Source: Ursus arctos
Taxonomy: Eukaryota > Chordata > Mammalia > Carnivora > Ursidae
DNA: 64,000 bases
Assembly: GCF_023065955.2 (NCBI RefSeq)
Contig: NW_026622886.1
Location: 16,254,001 to 16,318,000 of the forward strand
Direction: 5' to 3'
Positions within the stretch are counted from its first letter, which is position 1; every line of letters begins with the position of its first letter. The notes beneath the pieces are model-generated. The model had not been told where the DNA came from. It did no database searches and worked only from the letters and a program-made list of their open reading frames with translations. The position numbers were made by a program, and so were the translations under genes. Below, in pieces: positions 35,040 through 44,490 of the stretch.

Positions 35040-35585
35040 CTCATTTGCCTATTTGTTCTGAAATCTGGTCTTCATCCTTCCCATGCAAAACAAAGTATAT
35101 TGCCCAAACTCTCTGGCCAGCTTGCTTTTGGGTGGGGTGGACCAACACGAGGCGGTGGAGGGAAAGTGCAGAGCTGGAGGAGGGAGAAATCAGGACAGTT
35201 CCTCTCGTTTCTCCCTGCTTTGTGGGGATATCCCTAGCAATGTTGGTCCTTTTTGGTGTCAGCTGCTCCTGGACAGCCCCTCTGGACAGACCCACTGGAT
35301 AGTCCCATCGTCCCTGGGCGTGGATCCCTCAGGGCACTCTTCCCCGGGGTCGCTCTTTCTCCCTGGCTTCCCAAGTTATCCCACAGTAGCAGTGCCATCT
35401 CTTGTGGGTTCCTTCAGTCTTGGAGGTAACAGTGGCTCCCTGCTCTTGCAAATCTCTGGGTTGCATTATCATTCTCTCTTCGGCTCTTCAGCTCTTCCAG
35501 CCCCTTTATAACTAGCCCTCTAGATTTCAATTCCCTCGAATCAGAGCTTGGACTTTGTTTCCCTGACGGGTCCTGACTAATGCAA
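35040..35585. repeat. ancient LTR-like repeat, family not named
   Basis: The sequence ends 'tttccctgacgggtcctgac' then 'taatgca', a pattern typical of old mammalian LTR-type termini ('...ctgactaataca'). GC content is higher than in the surroundings. The frames on both strands (34988-35302, 35083-35511, 35414-35797) have no recognisable domain. Confidence 0.4.
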
Positions 35586-36570
35586 TGAGCAGCAGTGGCA
35601 GCTTGGACCCTGGGGGACGGCAGTGAGGATGAACACCTACACAGATTGGAGATGGCTTTTGGAGTCCTGTGTGGACGGAAGATGGTGGAGGAATGAGCTA
35701 AATCTGATAGCTCTAGGTCGAGTTTCCCAGCACCCTGAGCAGGATTAATTAATCTCCAGCTAAATTTAGCTGGCATAGACTTGACTGAGGAAAACAAATG
35801 ACCACTGGCTCACCTCCTACACACTATGGATATGCCCTGAAGCCCTCATTAGTGGTCATGAAGTGGTCAACGATCAGATCCAAGCTAATACCACTCCACC
35901 CACAGACTCCGGCCTTCACATTCTAATTTCTAGAGCTGAGGTCTGGATAACTTTCCTGGGACCACAGAACAATGTCTGACTACAGCCTATGCAAGATTGT
36001 GTTCCTTAAAATAAAAAAGGGATAGTTTTCTTTTGTTAAGAAATGATTTCCCCCCAATTATTTTTCAGCTTTTCTTTCCTTTTTCTTGAAGATCGATAGC
36101 CTTTCTTGTTTCTTTTGCTTTTTCAAAGCAGGCTGTTCTAGCAGTTACCATCTGTTCTCCTGACCCCGGCTCCCCCTGTAGCTCTGCTCCTGCACCCCCT
36201 GACTGAAGGTGCTCTTGTCTGCATTGACACACTCCTCTGTCTCCCTTTTCCAACTGAACCTCTGCAGGACTCAGGACTCTGTGAAGTTACAGGGTGTGTG
36301 GGCAACAAAGTGGGACAGAGCAAAGCCTCAGTGACATTCTTGCCATGCCACATCAAGATGGTGAGAAGCCAGCTACTTCTGTGGGCCTTCCTTTGGATAA
36401 CTCAGGCTGTAGAGTAACTGACTTAGGAAGATTTGGGAAATTTTTCTTAGATCATATTTCTGTGGCCCCAAGAGTCTGGAAATAATGACCAGGAGATTAA
36501 TGTGTATAGGAACGGTGTAGGTGTGGGTGTTAGAAGACTTCAATGGTTTCAAGGCCTGTGCATCTGTGAA
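35586..36570. other. unique sequence containing two adjacent palindromes
   Basis: Repeat-free as far as I can see. It contains the palindromes at 35743-35754 and 35756-35773. No exon is supported. Confidence 0.4.
35743..35773. other. two adjacent perfect palindromes
   Basis: GATTAATTAATC (35743-35754) is a perfect 12-bp palindrome containing overlapping homeodomain TAAT sites. One base further, CCAGCTAAATTTAGCTGG (35756-35773) is a perfect 18-bp palindrome. Both are read directly. Any dimer-binding function is inference. Confidence 0.6.
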
Positions 36571-36573
36571 AGG

Positions 36574-36658
36574 TTCCCTCCCTCCCTTCCTCCCTCCCTC
36601 CCTCCCTCCCTCTTTCTACCCCTCCCTCCCCCCTTTCTTCCTCCCTCCCTTCCTTCCT
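36574..36658. repeat. (CCCT/CCTT)n pyrimidine-rich low-complexity tract
   Basis: About 85 bases of CCCT and CCTT repeats with interruptions. The long proline/serine/leucine frames at 36502-36730 are produced by this tract. Confidence 0.95.
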
Positions 36659-36660
36659 GG

Positions 36661-36765
36661 GTCCATTTGTCCAACAAGAATTTTGAGCACCTATCATGTG
36701 GTTATTAGGGATGTGTGCCAGGTGCTCTGAAGTATATGAAAGAAGTACAAGGGAGACTTGCTCTT
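36661..36765 (-). repeat. L2 3' end fragment, minus strand
   Basis: 'gtccaacaagaattttgagc', 'acctatcatgtggttattag' and 'gccaggtgctctgaagtata' match the reverse L2 terminus. Confidence 0.55.
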
Positions 36766-36844
36766 AAAGGTTGGGTACAACACAGACACGCATCTGAGAA
36801 ATGAATTTGCCACTAGTAAATAGCAGTGTAGGGTCAACATAGGA

Positions 36845-37010
36845 TTAAGAATCAGGAGGTCAGTATTTAATCTTATTGGTGCTTTCGATTAACTGTGGTC
36901 TTGAGCAAGTCACATAGCCTCCCTAAGTCAATCCACATATAACATGGAAGGATTGAACTAAAAGATCTCTAAGTCATACATCATTGTTCTATGATTAATG
37001 GGCACAGTTA
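36845..37010 (-). repeat. MIR-family element, minus strand
   Basis: 'gtcttgagcaagtcacatag', 'ggaaggattgaactaaaaga' and 'tctctaagtcatacatcatt' follow the reverse MIR3-type consensus. Confidence 0.7.
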
Positions 37011-37024
37011 GGAGTGATCCAGAG

Positions 37025-37906
37025 CAGAGGTCCTTGAACATTATGGTTTCAGCTTCTCCTTAATACTCTTAAAAATTATTGAGGAACCCAAAGAGCTTTT
37101 GTTTATATGGGTTATATCTATTGATATTTACCATACAAAATTGACATTTAATACAAAAATGAGACATTAAAATATATATTAATTCATTAAAAAATAAACT
37201 CATTACATATAAACATAAAATTATTTTCATGAGAGAAATAGCTATATTTTTTTGACCAAACACCCACAATCACCTATTACTTATCCACTGAACTTCAGGT
37301 TGACCAAATTTTAATCAGGTTTCTCTCTTCCCTGCAGGACCCTAAGTTTTGGCTTGCCCCACATTTGAGCATGCACTAATGCACTCAGGTGAGGACCACC
37401 ATCTCCCCCTTAACAGCTCATTCCTAGACTGGCTAACTATAAAAAGAAACATTTCTTGTTGAAGTGTCCTGATTTTACCATCTTCTCACCACATTAGCTT
37501 GCCCTCTTCCCCCAAGAAGTCCCTGCTTATCCCTCCTAACATAAGAGCAGCCTCTTTCCATGTGATGTTGAGACACTTGCAGGTCCTGAGGTCCAACCAT
37601 TCCCCTCGTTGCAATAGTCTTTCTGAATGAAGTGTCTCCTTATCCAAGTCCACTTCTGTTTGCTTTTATTTGGCATTTTCAAAAGAAAATCTTTAATGGG
37701 AAGAACATTGTTTTACATTTTTGCAAACCTCCTTAATGTCTGGTTTGCTCTCTGCTTCTGCAGTCCATCTGCTGTGATCTGTGGCTTTGGTTGAAGTACG
37801 TGGAGGAAATCTGGCCTCACCCACTCTGCAGTTGGAAAAGGAGGACCTCACAGAAGCCCCTGACAGGATGTCAGGACCCCATGGGCACACTTTGAAAACT
37901 GCTCTT
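37025..37906 (+). mobile_element. hAT (Charlie-type) DNA transposon remnant, split by a solo LTR
   Basis: The left part to 37252 shows 'ttaaaaattattgaggaacc', 'caaagagcttttgtttatat' and 'gggttatatctattgatatt'. The right part, from 37676, continues the same element: 'gaacattgttttacattttt', 'gcaaacctccttaatgtctg', 'tggaggaaatctggcctcac'. It ends near 37906 with a diverged terminal repeat. No transposase frame survives. Confidence 0.75.
37253..37675. mobile_element. probable solo LTR (about 423 bp) inside the hAT element
   Basis: The inserted block begins 'tgaccaaa' and ends 'tttggca', short TG...CA inverted termini of LTR type. It is flanked by T-runs (37248-37252 and 37676-37679) that could be the short target duplication. 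Inside are a TATA-like 'ctataaaaag' near 37437 and a U5-like end ('tctttctgaatgaagtgtct'). There is no internal retroviral sequence. Family not named. Confidence 0.55.
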
Positions 37907-38129
37907 CTAGAGACTGAGAGGGAGGAAATAGCTGAATGCTGAACTGGATTCTACAGAATTGACTTTGGATTTGTAAAGATGGGGCAAAGAGGACAGTGTG
38001 AGCAAAGGCAAGAAAGAGAAAGTGAGAAAGGGGTGTCTGGAAGAGAGACAAAAAGGGAATATGGAGAGAGAAGGTCTGAATTTACATTAAGTTCAAGTTA
38101 TAGGGGGGCATAGGGCCTTGAATTCCCCT
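37907..38129. other. unique sequence, nothing recognised
   Basis: Short purine-rich stretch with no nameable element. Confidence 0.35.
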
Positions 38130-38565
38130 TTCCTATCAAGGACTGTAGTCTTGAAACTTTATATCATAGACATCCACTGGAAGCTTGTAAAATAGTGGAA
38201 TAACATTATGAATATGATGATTTAAGGCAATAATCATGATAATCATGTTTGATGGATTGGTACAGGAGAAATAGAAATTGTAAGTCTGGTTAGGGTGCTA
38301 CTGCAATAGTCCAAGCATGAGGTGGCAAGAGTCTATAGCAGAGTGGTCATGTTAGGACTGAAAAGGATGAGGACATGAAAGGATAACAGGAGAATTGACA
38401 CAATTGATTGATTATAAAGGGTGAAGAGGCATAAGAAGTCAAGTTAAATCCTATATTTTGAGCCAAGTGATAGGCAGAATGGAGGCAAAATCTGTTTTGG
38501 CAGCGATGGGAAATTTAACAGGAATAATTTGAGTGCAGATGATGCTTGAGATAATTTTGATATAA
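38130..38565 (-). repeat. L2 LINE, minus strand
   Basis: 'gctactgcaatagtccaagc', 'atgaggtggcaagagtctat' and 'catccactggaagcttgtaa' match the antisense L2. It abuts a plus-strand L2, so the two copies meet tail to tail. Confidence 0.7.
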
Positions 38566-38569
38566 TTTA

Positions 38570-39085
38570 GGAACTAAAATTCATAATCTTCCTATGGCCT
38601 ATAAGATCCGTCCTGATCTGTCCTCTGCCCAGTTCTGTGACTTCCTCACTTCACTCTCTGCCTCATTCACTGTGCTGCAGTTATGACTTTTTTCCTTTAC
38701 TCCACTGCCAAGTTCACTGCAGCCTCTCTTAACCTCTGCCAGGAATGCCTTCCTGTGCCCTGTCCTTCCCGTCTCCACCAGCTGTCCCTAAGCTGGCTAC
38801 CTTTCAGCATTCAGGTTTTAGTTCAAATGTCATCTACCCCCAAGGGACTTTCTCTCTCCTGTTACCACCAACCTTTTCACCTTGTTTTATTTTCCTTCTA
38901 GCACTTACTATTATCTAAACTGATCTTGCTTCTTTCATTGTTATTTACTTATCTGGCTCTTTCCTGCCTCTCCCTACTAGATTGTAAACTCCATCAGAGC
39001 AGGATCTTTTATGTATTGTTCACTTTTGTGTTTCCAGCTGGTACACAGTAGGTGCTCAACAAACATTTGTAGAATGTGGAAATGT
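38570..39085 (+). repeat. L2 LINE, 3' part, well preserved
   Basis: The clearest L2 of the window: 'cctatggcctataagatccg', 'ctgccaggaatgccttcctg', 'caaatgtcatctacccccaa', 'actagattgtaaactccatc' and the terminal 'gtacacagtaggtgctcaac' and 'aaacatttgtagaatg'. Confidence 0.92.
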
Positions 39086-39344
39086 AGCGCAGGCCGTGGA
39101 AATTTCAGGGTTAGCTCTTAGGAGTGACACACAGATGTATGAGTTTGGAAGCCATGTCAGAGAGGTAGGACTTGCAGCGTGGCTGGGACTAGGGGGTAGA
39201 GGACATCTGCTCTTTCTGACAAAGGAGGTAGGACAATGTGACAGTCAGAATACCGAGGGCCTGTGGAGTTGATGTTGCCAGGATACTGAGAAATATAAGG
39301 AATGCTGTCATCAGAGACTGTGCACTGGGATGCAGTCATATGAT

Positions 39345-39825
39345 GTAGAAAGGATGTCTATCCATAGTTACCTGTGACTACGATATCACGCCTGTGATTA
39401 TGTTGTAGGGCAAAAGTTTTGCAGATGCAATCAAGGTCCCTAATTAGTTGAGTTAAGCAGAAGGGAGATTGTCAGGTGGGCCTGACCTAATTTGGTGAGA
39501 CTTTAAAAGGGGGGCTACAGGTGTCTTCTAGAAGATGCAAGTGACCCCTAGCTAACAACCAGCAAAACAACAGGGGCCTTCGTAGGACCACAGAGAACTG
39601 AATTCTGCCAACAGCCATGTGAGTTTGAATTAGAACCCTGAGCTCTAGAAAGGTACCCAGTCCAGGTGACACCTTGGTTTCAACCTTATGAGAGTCTAAG
39701 CAAAGCACCCAGCTGAGCTATGCCTGGACTTCTGATCTACTAGAAATGGTGAGATAATAAAGCTGTGCTGTTTTAAGCTGCTAATTTTGTGGAAATTTGT
39801 TACGCAGCAATAGGAACCTAGTACA
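39345..39825 (+). mobile_element. MLT1-type LTR, plus strand
   Basis: 'ttttgcagatgcaatcaagg', 'aactgaattctgccaacagc', 'gagataataaagctgtgctg' and the 3' end 'ttacgcagcaataggaacct' then 'agtaca' match the later MLT1 subfamilies. Solitary LTR; the minus frame at 39487-39708 lies inside it. Confidence 0.85.
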
Positions 39826-40189
39826 TATTTCAATAAACATTTGTATGTTTAATTGCCAATCTTAACGGAACCTTGCAACCTTCCTGGATTTTCCCATGAC
39901 TATGTATCATAATGATAATACAAGAAAGCAGGCTAATGATGAAAACAGTTCTGCAGCATTACCATATGGGGACCCATACAGGTCGTCTCTCTCCTTAAAT
40001 CACTTACTGGTATTGTTTTAAAAAGTCACTTAAAAGTGGATAATCTAAGTTGCCTTCTGCTCCAATTTTCCTTCTTAATACCCCACATCTTATTATTTTT
40101 TCAAAAATATTAAGCAAGGGTTTTTTTTTGTTTTGTTTTGTTTTGTTTTTTAATGTCTGGTTAATCAGTTCTTTTACCTCTTTGTTCCT
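39826..40189. other. unique sequence, nothing recognised
   Basis: Contains a (TTTTG)n run near 40130-40150; nothing else recognisable. Confidence 0.35.
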
Positions 40190-40345
40190 ACACAGCATCA
40201 CCACCACCATTGTTGCCTCTGTTCAGGACTCCTGGTCCCTGTTTCTTCTCTCTTTTCTAATGAGCCATACTCCACATAGTAGTCAAAGTGACCTTTAAAA
40301 AATGAAGTTAAATGATCAGATGATGTCATTTCTCTGCTTTAAACT
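40190..40345 (+). repeat. L2 LINE, left part, interrupted by an MLT1 LTR
   Basis: 'tagtcaaagtgacctttaaa' and 'gatgtcatttctctgcttta' are L2, and the match continues at 40741. Confidence 0.8.
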
Positions 40346-40740
40346 TGTTATGAACTGAATGTTTGTGTCTCCTCCAAATTCATATTTTGAAGCCCTAGCC
40401 CCCAATGTGACTGTATTCGGCAATAGGGTCTTTATGGAAATAATAAGATTCAGTTGGGTCATAAGGGTGGGTCTCTGATCTGATAGGATTAGTGTCCTTA
40501 TAAGAAGAGACACCAGAGAGTTTGCTCTCCCTCCATGCACACACACTGAGGAAAGGACATGCAAGCACACTGTGAGAAGGTAGCAATCTCCAAGCCTGGA
40601 AGAAGGCTCTCACCAGGAATCAAATTGGCCTGCACCTTGATCTTGGACGTTCCAGTCCCGGAACTGTGAGAAATAAATATCTGTCGTGTAAGCCGCCTAG
40701 TGTATGGTATTTTATTAAGGCAACCTGAGCTGACTAATAG
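40346..40740 (+). mobile_element. MLT1-type LTR inserted in L2
   Basis: 'gaatgtttgtgtctcctcca', 'ttcatattttgaagccctag', 'gagacaccagagagtttgct', 'caccttgatcttggacgttc' and 'gaactgtgagaaataaatat' give a full-length LTR. It begins TG (40346) and ends near 'gctgactaatag'. It splits one L2 copy into 40190-40345 and 40741-41182. Confidence 0.88.
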
Positions 40741-41182
40741 AAAGCCTTTTAGTGGCTTCCCTTTCCTCCCAAAAATGGAACCAGGGCTCTTTATCAGGAG
40801 TCCTCTCCCTGGCTTTCATCATCTCCCTTTCTTAACTGCTTTGCTGACAATGGCCTCGTTTTAGGACCTAAAACATGCCACTCTTTCCCACTGCAATGCC
40901 TTGGCCTTCACTGTGGCTTCTTCTCAGGAAGTTCAGTCCTTTAGATTTTAGAGCACATGTTAGTTCCTGAGGGAGACTCTCCCTATGATTCTTTCTTGGT
41001 AAAATTCTGTTCCCCACATTGTTCTCATTTGATTGTTCCCTTCATTTGATTGTCCATCTTGCCCAGCAGATTGTAAACTCCAAGATGGCAGGCACACATC
41101 TCTTTCATACACTGTTGTATCCCAGTGCCTATTCAGTGCCTGAAACATAGTGGGTACTCAGGAAACATTTATTGAATGAACG
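40741..41182 (+). repeat. L2 LINE, right part to the 3' end
   Basis: 'ttttagtggcttccctttcc', 'aatgccttggccttcactgt', 'agattgtaaactccaagatg', and terminal 'ctcaggaaacatttattgaa' complete the L2 begun at 40190. Confidence 0.9.
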
Positions 41183-42379
41183 AAGAGCTGACATCCGAGG
41201 AGTGTTGGTTTTGATGTGTTCCACATAGGCTCTGGAAGCCAGAGCTCCATATCCTGGGCCAAAGTCTTCCCTTCACTTTCTGAGTCCCTTGGAGATATCC
41301 TTTACTATGGACGTGTGTGCATTGGCTATTAGAGGGAAAGCAATATTAATTAGCTTCCAGGAAGGTGGTGATGAATGAATATGTGGGGTTTTTTGTTTGT
41401 TTTCAGATACACACTACTCTCTATTTCAAAGACAATGGATGGCATGGTTGGTTTTCAAACAGTTGTCACTTCACTAGTGATTATGGTATAAAACCATCTA
41501 GATTACAACATTTACAGTGAGTAGTTTCTTATTCCACAGCGATCTCCTTGAAAATAATGTTAACAATATGGTACAAAAAGATTGTAATTGAAGGGTTCTT
41601 CATTCACAATTTCTCTTCAGTTTCCTGAAGATGGTTCTTATGGCCCTGAGTAATACTACTATCTTTAAAGAACCTTCATTTTTATGTTCCCTAATTAATG
41701 TTCCTTAGGGCTTTTAAAAGCTTCCTAAACTTGCATTTCTTTCAAAAGCATAAAGAAAAATGGACTGCAATTATTAGGTTTCCTCAAAAGAAGAAGGTGG
41801 GTGAGGGGTATGAGGGGAGAAAAAAACCACCCAAATTGTTGCAGGATAAGATTTCCAAATCTGGGTGCATGATGAATTGTGTTTTAAGAATTTTGCTTCA
41901 GCTGCTTAAAAATTGAATCTGGATGCAGAAAAGATTGCTTTATTCATAGTCAAGCCCCACTAGAACAACGAGATACAGTAGCCATTATATGTCCTATGTT
42001 CTCTCTTTCCATGATGAACGACAAGGGATATCCTGGGTTCCCCTTCTAAGCCCTCCTCACTTTAGGGGAGCATGCACTCTCTCCCCTTAATCAGTGGAGG
42101 CCTGCCTCATCTACTTTTTCTCATCTGAAATTTCTCCAGTATGAGGAGGCACGTTTCAGAGCTCTCAGGGACGTCTAGGTGGTTGATTCAGGCTTACTTG
42201 TTAACCATACCGGGTTCGCTCGCATAGGTAACGAATATTCTCACAGAAGTCCAGGAGAAGTACTGTGGAGGGTGCTGTCCCCCTCAGCCTTCAGAGCTCA
42301 GTCCAGACCCCACCTGGTCCACAGTCCCCTCAGCTGTGTGTGTCCACCTGTGTGCGTCAAACTTATATGCCCACAGGTG
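41183..42379. other. unique sequence, nothing recognised
   Basis: No nameable repeat or exon. The plus frame at 41698-41916 is lysine-rich but shows no domain. Confidence 0.4.
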
Positions 42380-42655
42380 CCAGAGAGAAACAGCACTTTG
42401 TTTTTTTTTTTTTTTTTTTTTTTATTTATTAATAATGATTTTTTATTATATTATGTTAGTCACCATACAGTACATCCCCGGTTTTCGATGTAAGGCTCGA
42501 TGATTCATTAGTTGTGTATAACACCCAGTGCACCATGCAATATGTGCCCTCCTTACTACCCATCACCGGTCTATCCCATTCCCCCACCCCCCTCCCCTCT
42601 GTAGCCCCCAGTTTGTTTCTCATAGTCCATAGTCCAGAGAGAAACAGCACTTTGT
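42380..42655 (-). mobile_element. very short, young 5'-truncated L1 with a 22-bp perfect target duplication
   Basis: A 24-base T-run (42400-42423) starts an antisense L1 3' UTR ('ataacacccagtgcaccatg', 'atatgtgccctccttactac') of about 230 bases. The flanking 22-mers at 42380-42401 and 42634-42655 are identical. Pure tail, perfect duplication and near-consensus L1 sequence make this the youngest-looking insertion in the window. Confidence 0.97.
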
Positions 42656-42747
42656 GATTTGGGCAGATGGGAGACAATAGAAGGTGGTGGGCCCTGTCAG
42701 CAGAGAGTGCTTGGCTCGCCAACAATACTGGGGTGCTTTCAAAAATA

Positions 42748-43177
42748 TGCATTGCCTGGGGCGCCTAGGTGGCTCAGTCGGTTGAGCGTCCACTCTTGGT
42801 TGTTGTTGATTTTAAATATTTTATTTATTCATTTGAGAGAAAGCGAGCATGAGTGGGGGTAAGGGGCTGAGGCAGAGGGAGAAGCAGACTCCCAGCCGAC
42901 CAGGGAGCCCTATGCTGGGCTCCATCCCAGGGCCCTGGGATCATGACCAGAGCCCAAGGCAGACTCAACCCACTGAGCCACCCAGGTGACTGACACTCTT
43001 GGTTTTGGCTTGGGTTGTGGTCTCTGGTCCTGGGGTTCTGCCCCTGGCCTCTGTGCTCAGCAGGGAGTCTGCTTCTCTCCGTCTGCCCCTCCCCCCGTTC
43101 ATGTGCAATCGCACGCATGCCCTCTCTCAAACAGATGGGTAAATCTTAAAAAAAAAAACAAACACAAACCTGCATTG
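42748..43177 (+). mobile_element. SINEC, plus strand, split by another SINEC
   Basis: Head at 42758 ('ggggcgcctaggtggctcag'), resuming after the inner SINE with 'tggttttggcttgggttgtg', 'gtctgcttctctccgtctgc' and an A-rich tail to about 43169. The short flanking word 'tgcattg' occurs at 42748-42754 and 43171-43177, the likely target duplication. Confidence 0.92.
42791..43004 (-). mobile_element. SINEC nested in the plus-strand SINEC, minus strand
   Basis: Tail 'gattttaaatattttattta' at left, head ending 'actgagccacccaggtgac' at right. The target duplication 'cactcttggtt' lies at 42791-42801 and 42994-43004, both within the outer SINE, proving the order of insertion. Confidence 0.94.
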
Positions 43178-43241
43178 TTGGCTGGATGTGACCCTCAACG
43201 ATGGACAGTGATTTCTATCTACGGCACTTTGTAGTGTTAGC

Positions 43242-43577
43242 TTATTTCCTATTTAGCATCAATTCCGGCGTCTTAAATTTCTGGGGCTCAGGCCTGTAGG
43301 TGTTTTCTTCAACTACACTGTAATCACGGCAAGGAAAGGGATGCTGCCTGACACGTGTGTTTGTTGTACGGATCGGAAGCAGCCCACTCGGCTGCCCCCG
43401 GGCCCAGCACAGTGGCTGCTGCGGACGCCGGCTGGCTGCGTTCTTGTTTATTGGTCGCTCGGCTGACACGTTGGTGTGCACCTGCCGCGTGAGGCTCGCC
43501 CCCAGCGAGCTGCCGCGCGAGACGTCTCCCCTGAACGTGTTCTGCTTAGTGAAGGGCTGCCGGGTAAAGAGCTCCAT
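43242..43577 (-). other. CpG-rich open frame of 111 codons, unidentified
   Basis: From the ATG at 43577-43575 the minus strand is open for 111 codons to a stop at 43244-43242. The start context is ACCATGG, matching the strong Kozak pattern. The protein begins MELFTRQPFTKQ, is basic and polar, and has no signal peptide, membrane segment or domain I recognise. The sequence is CpG-dense compared with its neighbours, and a plus-strand frame (43357-43587) overlaps it. It could be a small gene, a retrocopy, an exon or chance. No promoter, splice partner or poly-A tail was identified. Confidence 0.2.
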
Positions 43578-43715
43578 GGTCAAATGATTTGGGGAAAAAC
43601 CGAGTTTAGCAAGGTTAAAGTTTAGTAGTTTCCTTTACTGCAGGATTTTTTTTTAATAGCCTAAAAATGTTAATGAGCACCATACATTTTTAAAAGGGGT
43701 ATGACAGAGACTGTG

Positions 43716-44100
43716 ATTGGCACTCTCACCCCCATTTGGAAAACATTTTTTCAGCCTCCCTTGCAACTAAAGTTCTGGATGAGAATTCAGTTCTGCCAGT
43801 CCTGTGCATTTCTATGACATTTGGAAAGTGAAAGTGAGAGGTAGGCTCTTTTCCTGCTGTTGATGCTGGTAAGCAAGGTCACAGGGATGTGATTATTTAT
43901 AGGCAGTTTTGTCTTGGTTGTGTGACAGTCGCAGCTTCCAGACGTCTGTACTGTGGCAGCCTGGGGCAGCCCCTGACTTCTCTTCCTCCCGCCCTTCCGA
44001 AAATTCTGTAATCACCTAATTTCTCATATTAAATTCCTTTTCTGCTTGAAACACTAGAGTCGTTTCTGTCTCCTGCACTGAACCTGGGCTGATACAAGGA
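43716..44100 (+). repeat. ancient interspersed repeat, family not named
   Basis: 'tcagcctcccttgcaactaa' at the left and 'ctgggctgatacaag' at the right match a common old mammalian repeat (probably LTR-type) that I remember but cannot name. Confidence 0.5.
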
Positions 44101-44254
44101 ATATAATGTGTGTCTATTGCATATATTGCTATGTATATTAATGTGTACGTATACACATATGCTCAGAAATAGTTTTGTTTTCACAGCATAACTCTCCAGA
44201 CCATGGTTCTTCAGAAACAATTTGGGGAAATTGTCTATGGAAAGAATGTTGAAA

Positions 44255-44490
44255 TCAATATCCGAAGGTCTACGTTACAGTTATGACTTCACTGCTTACT
44301 AGACTGGGAGGTGACATCCCCTCTGAGCCTTGAGTTCTCTTCCTCATTTGAAATATAAGAACAATAATTCCTGCCCTTCAGACCTCACAGGGTTGTTGTG
44401 AGAATCAAATGAGATGATCAATGTGGAAGTGGGCTGGAAACTGTAAATTGTTATAGAAATGCGAAGCATCATCATTAGTCATGCTGCCAT
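44255..44490 (-). repeat. MIR, minus strand
   Basis: 'gagccttgagttctcttcct', 'catttgaaatataagaacaa', 'cctcacagggttgttgtgag' and 'aatcaaatgagatgatcaat' follow the reverse MIR consensus closely. Confidence 0.9.

Noticed and set aside
36502..36730. Proline/serine-rich frames suggesting a low-complexity protein
   Set aside because: Produced by the (CCCT/CCTT)n tract.
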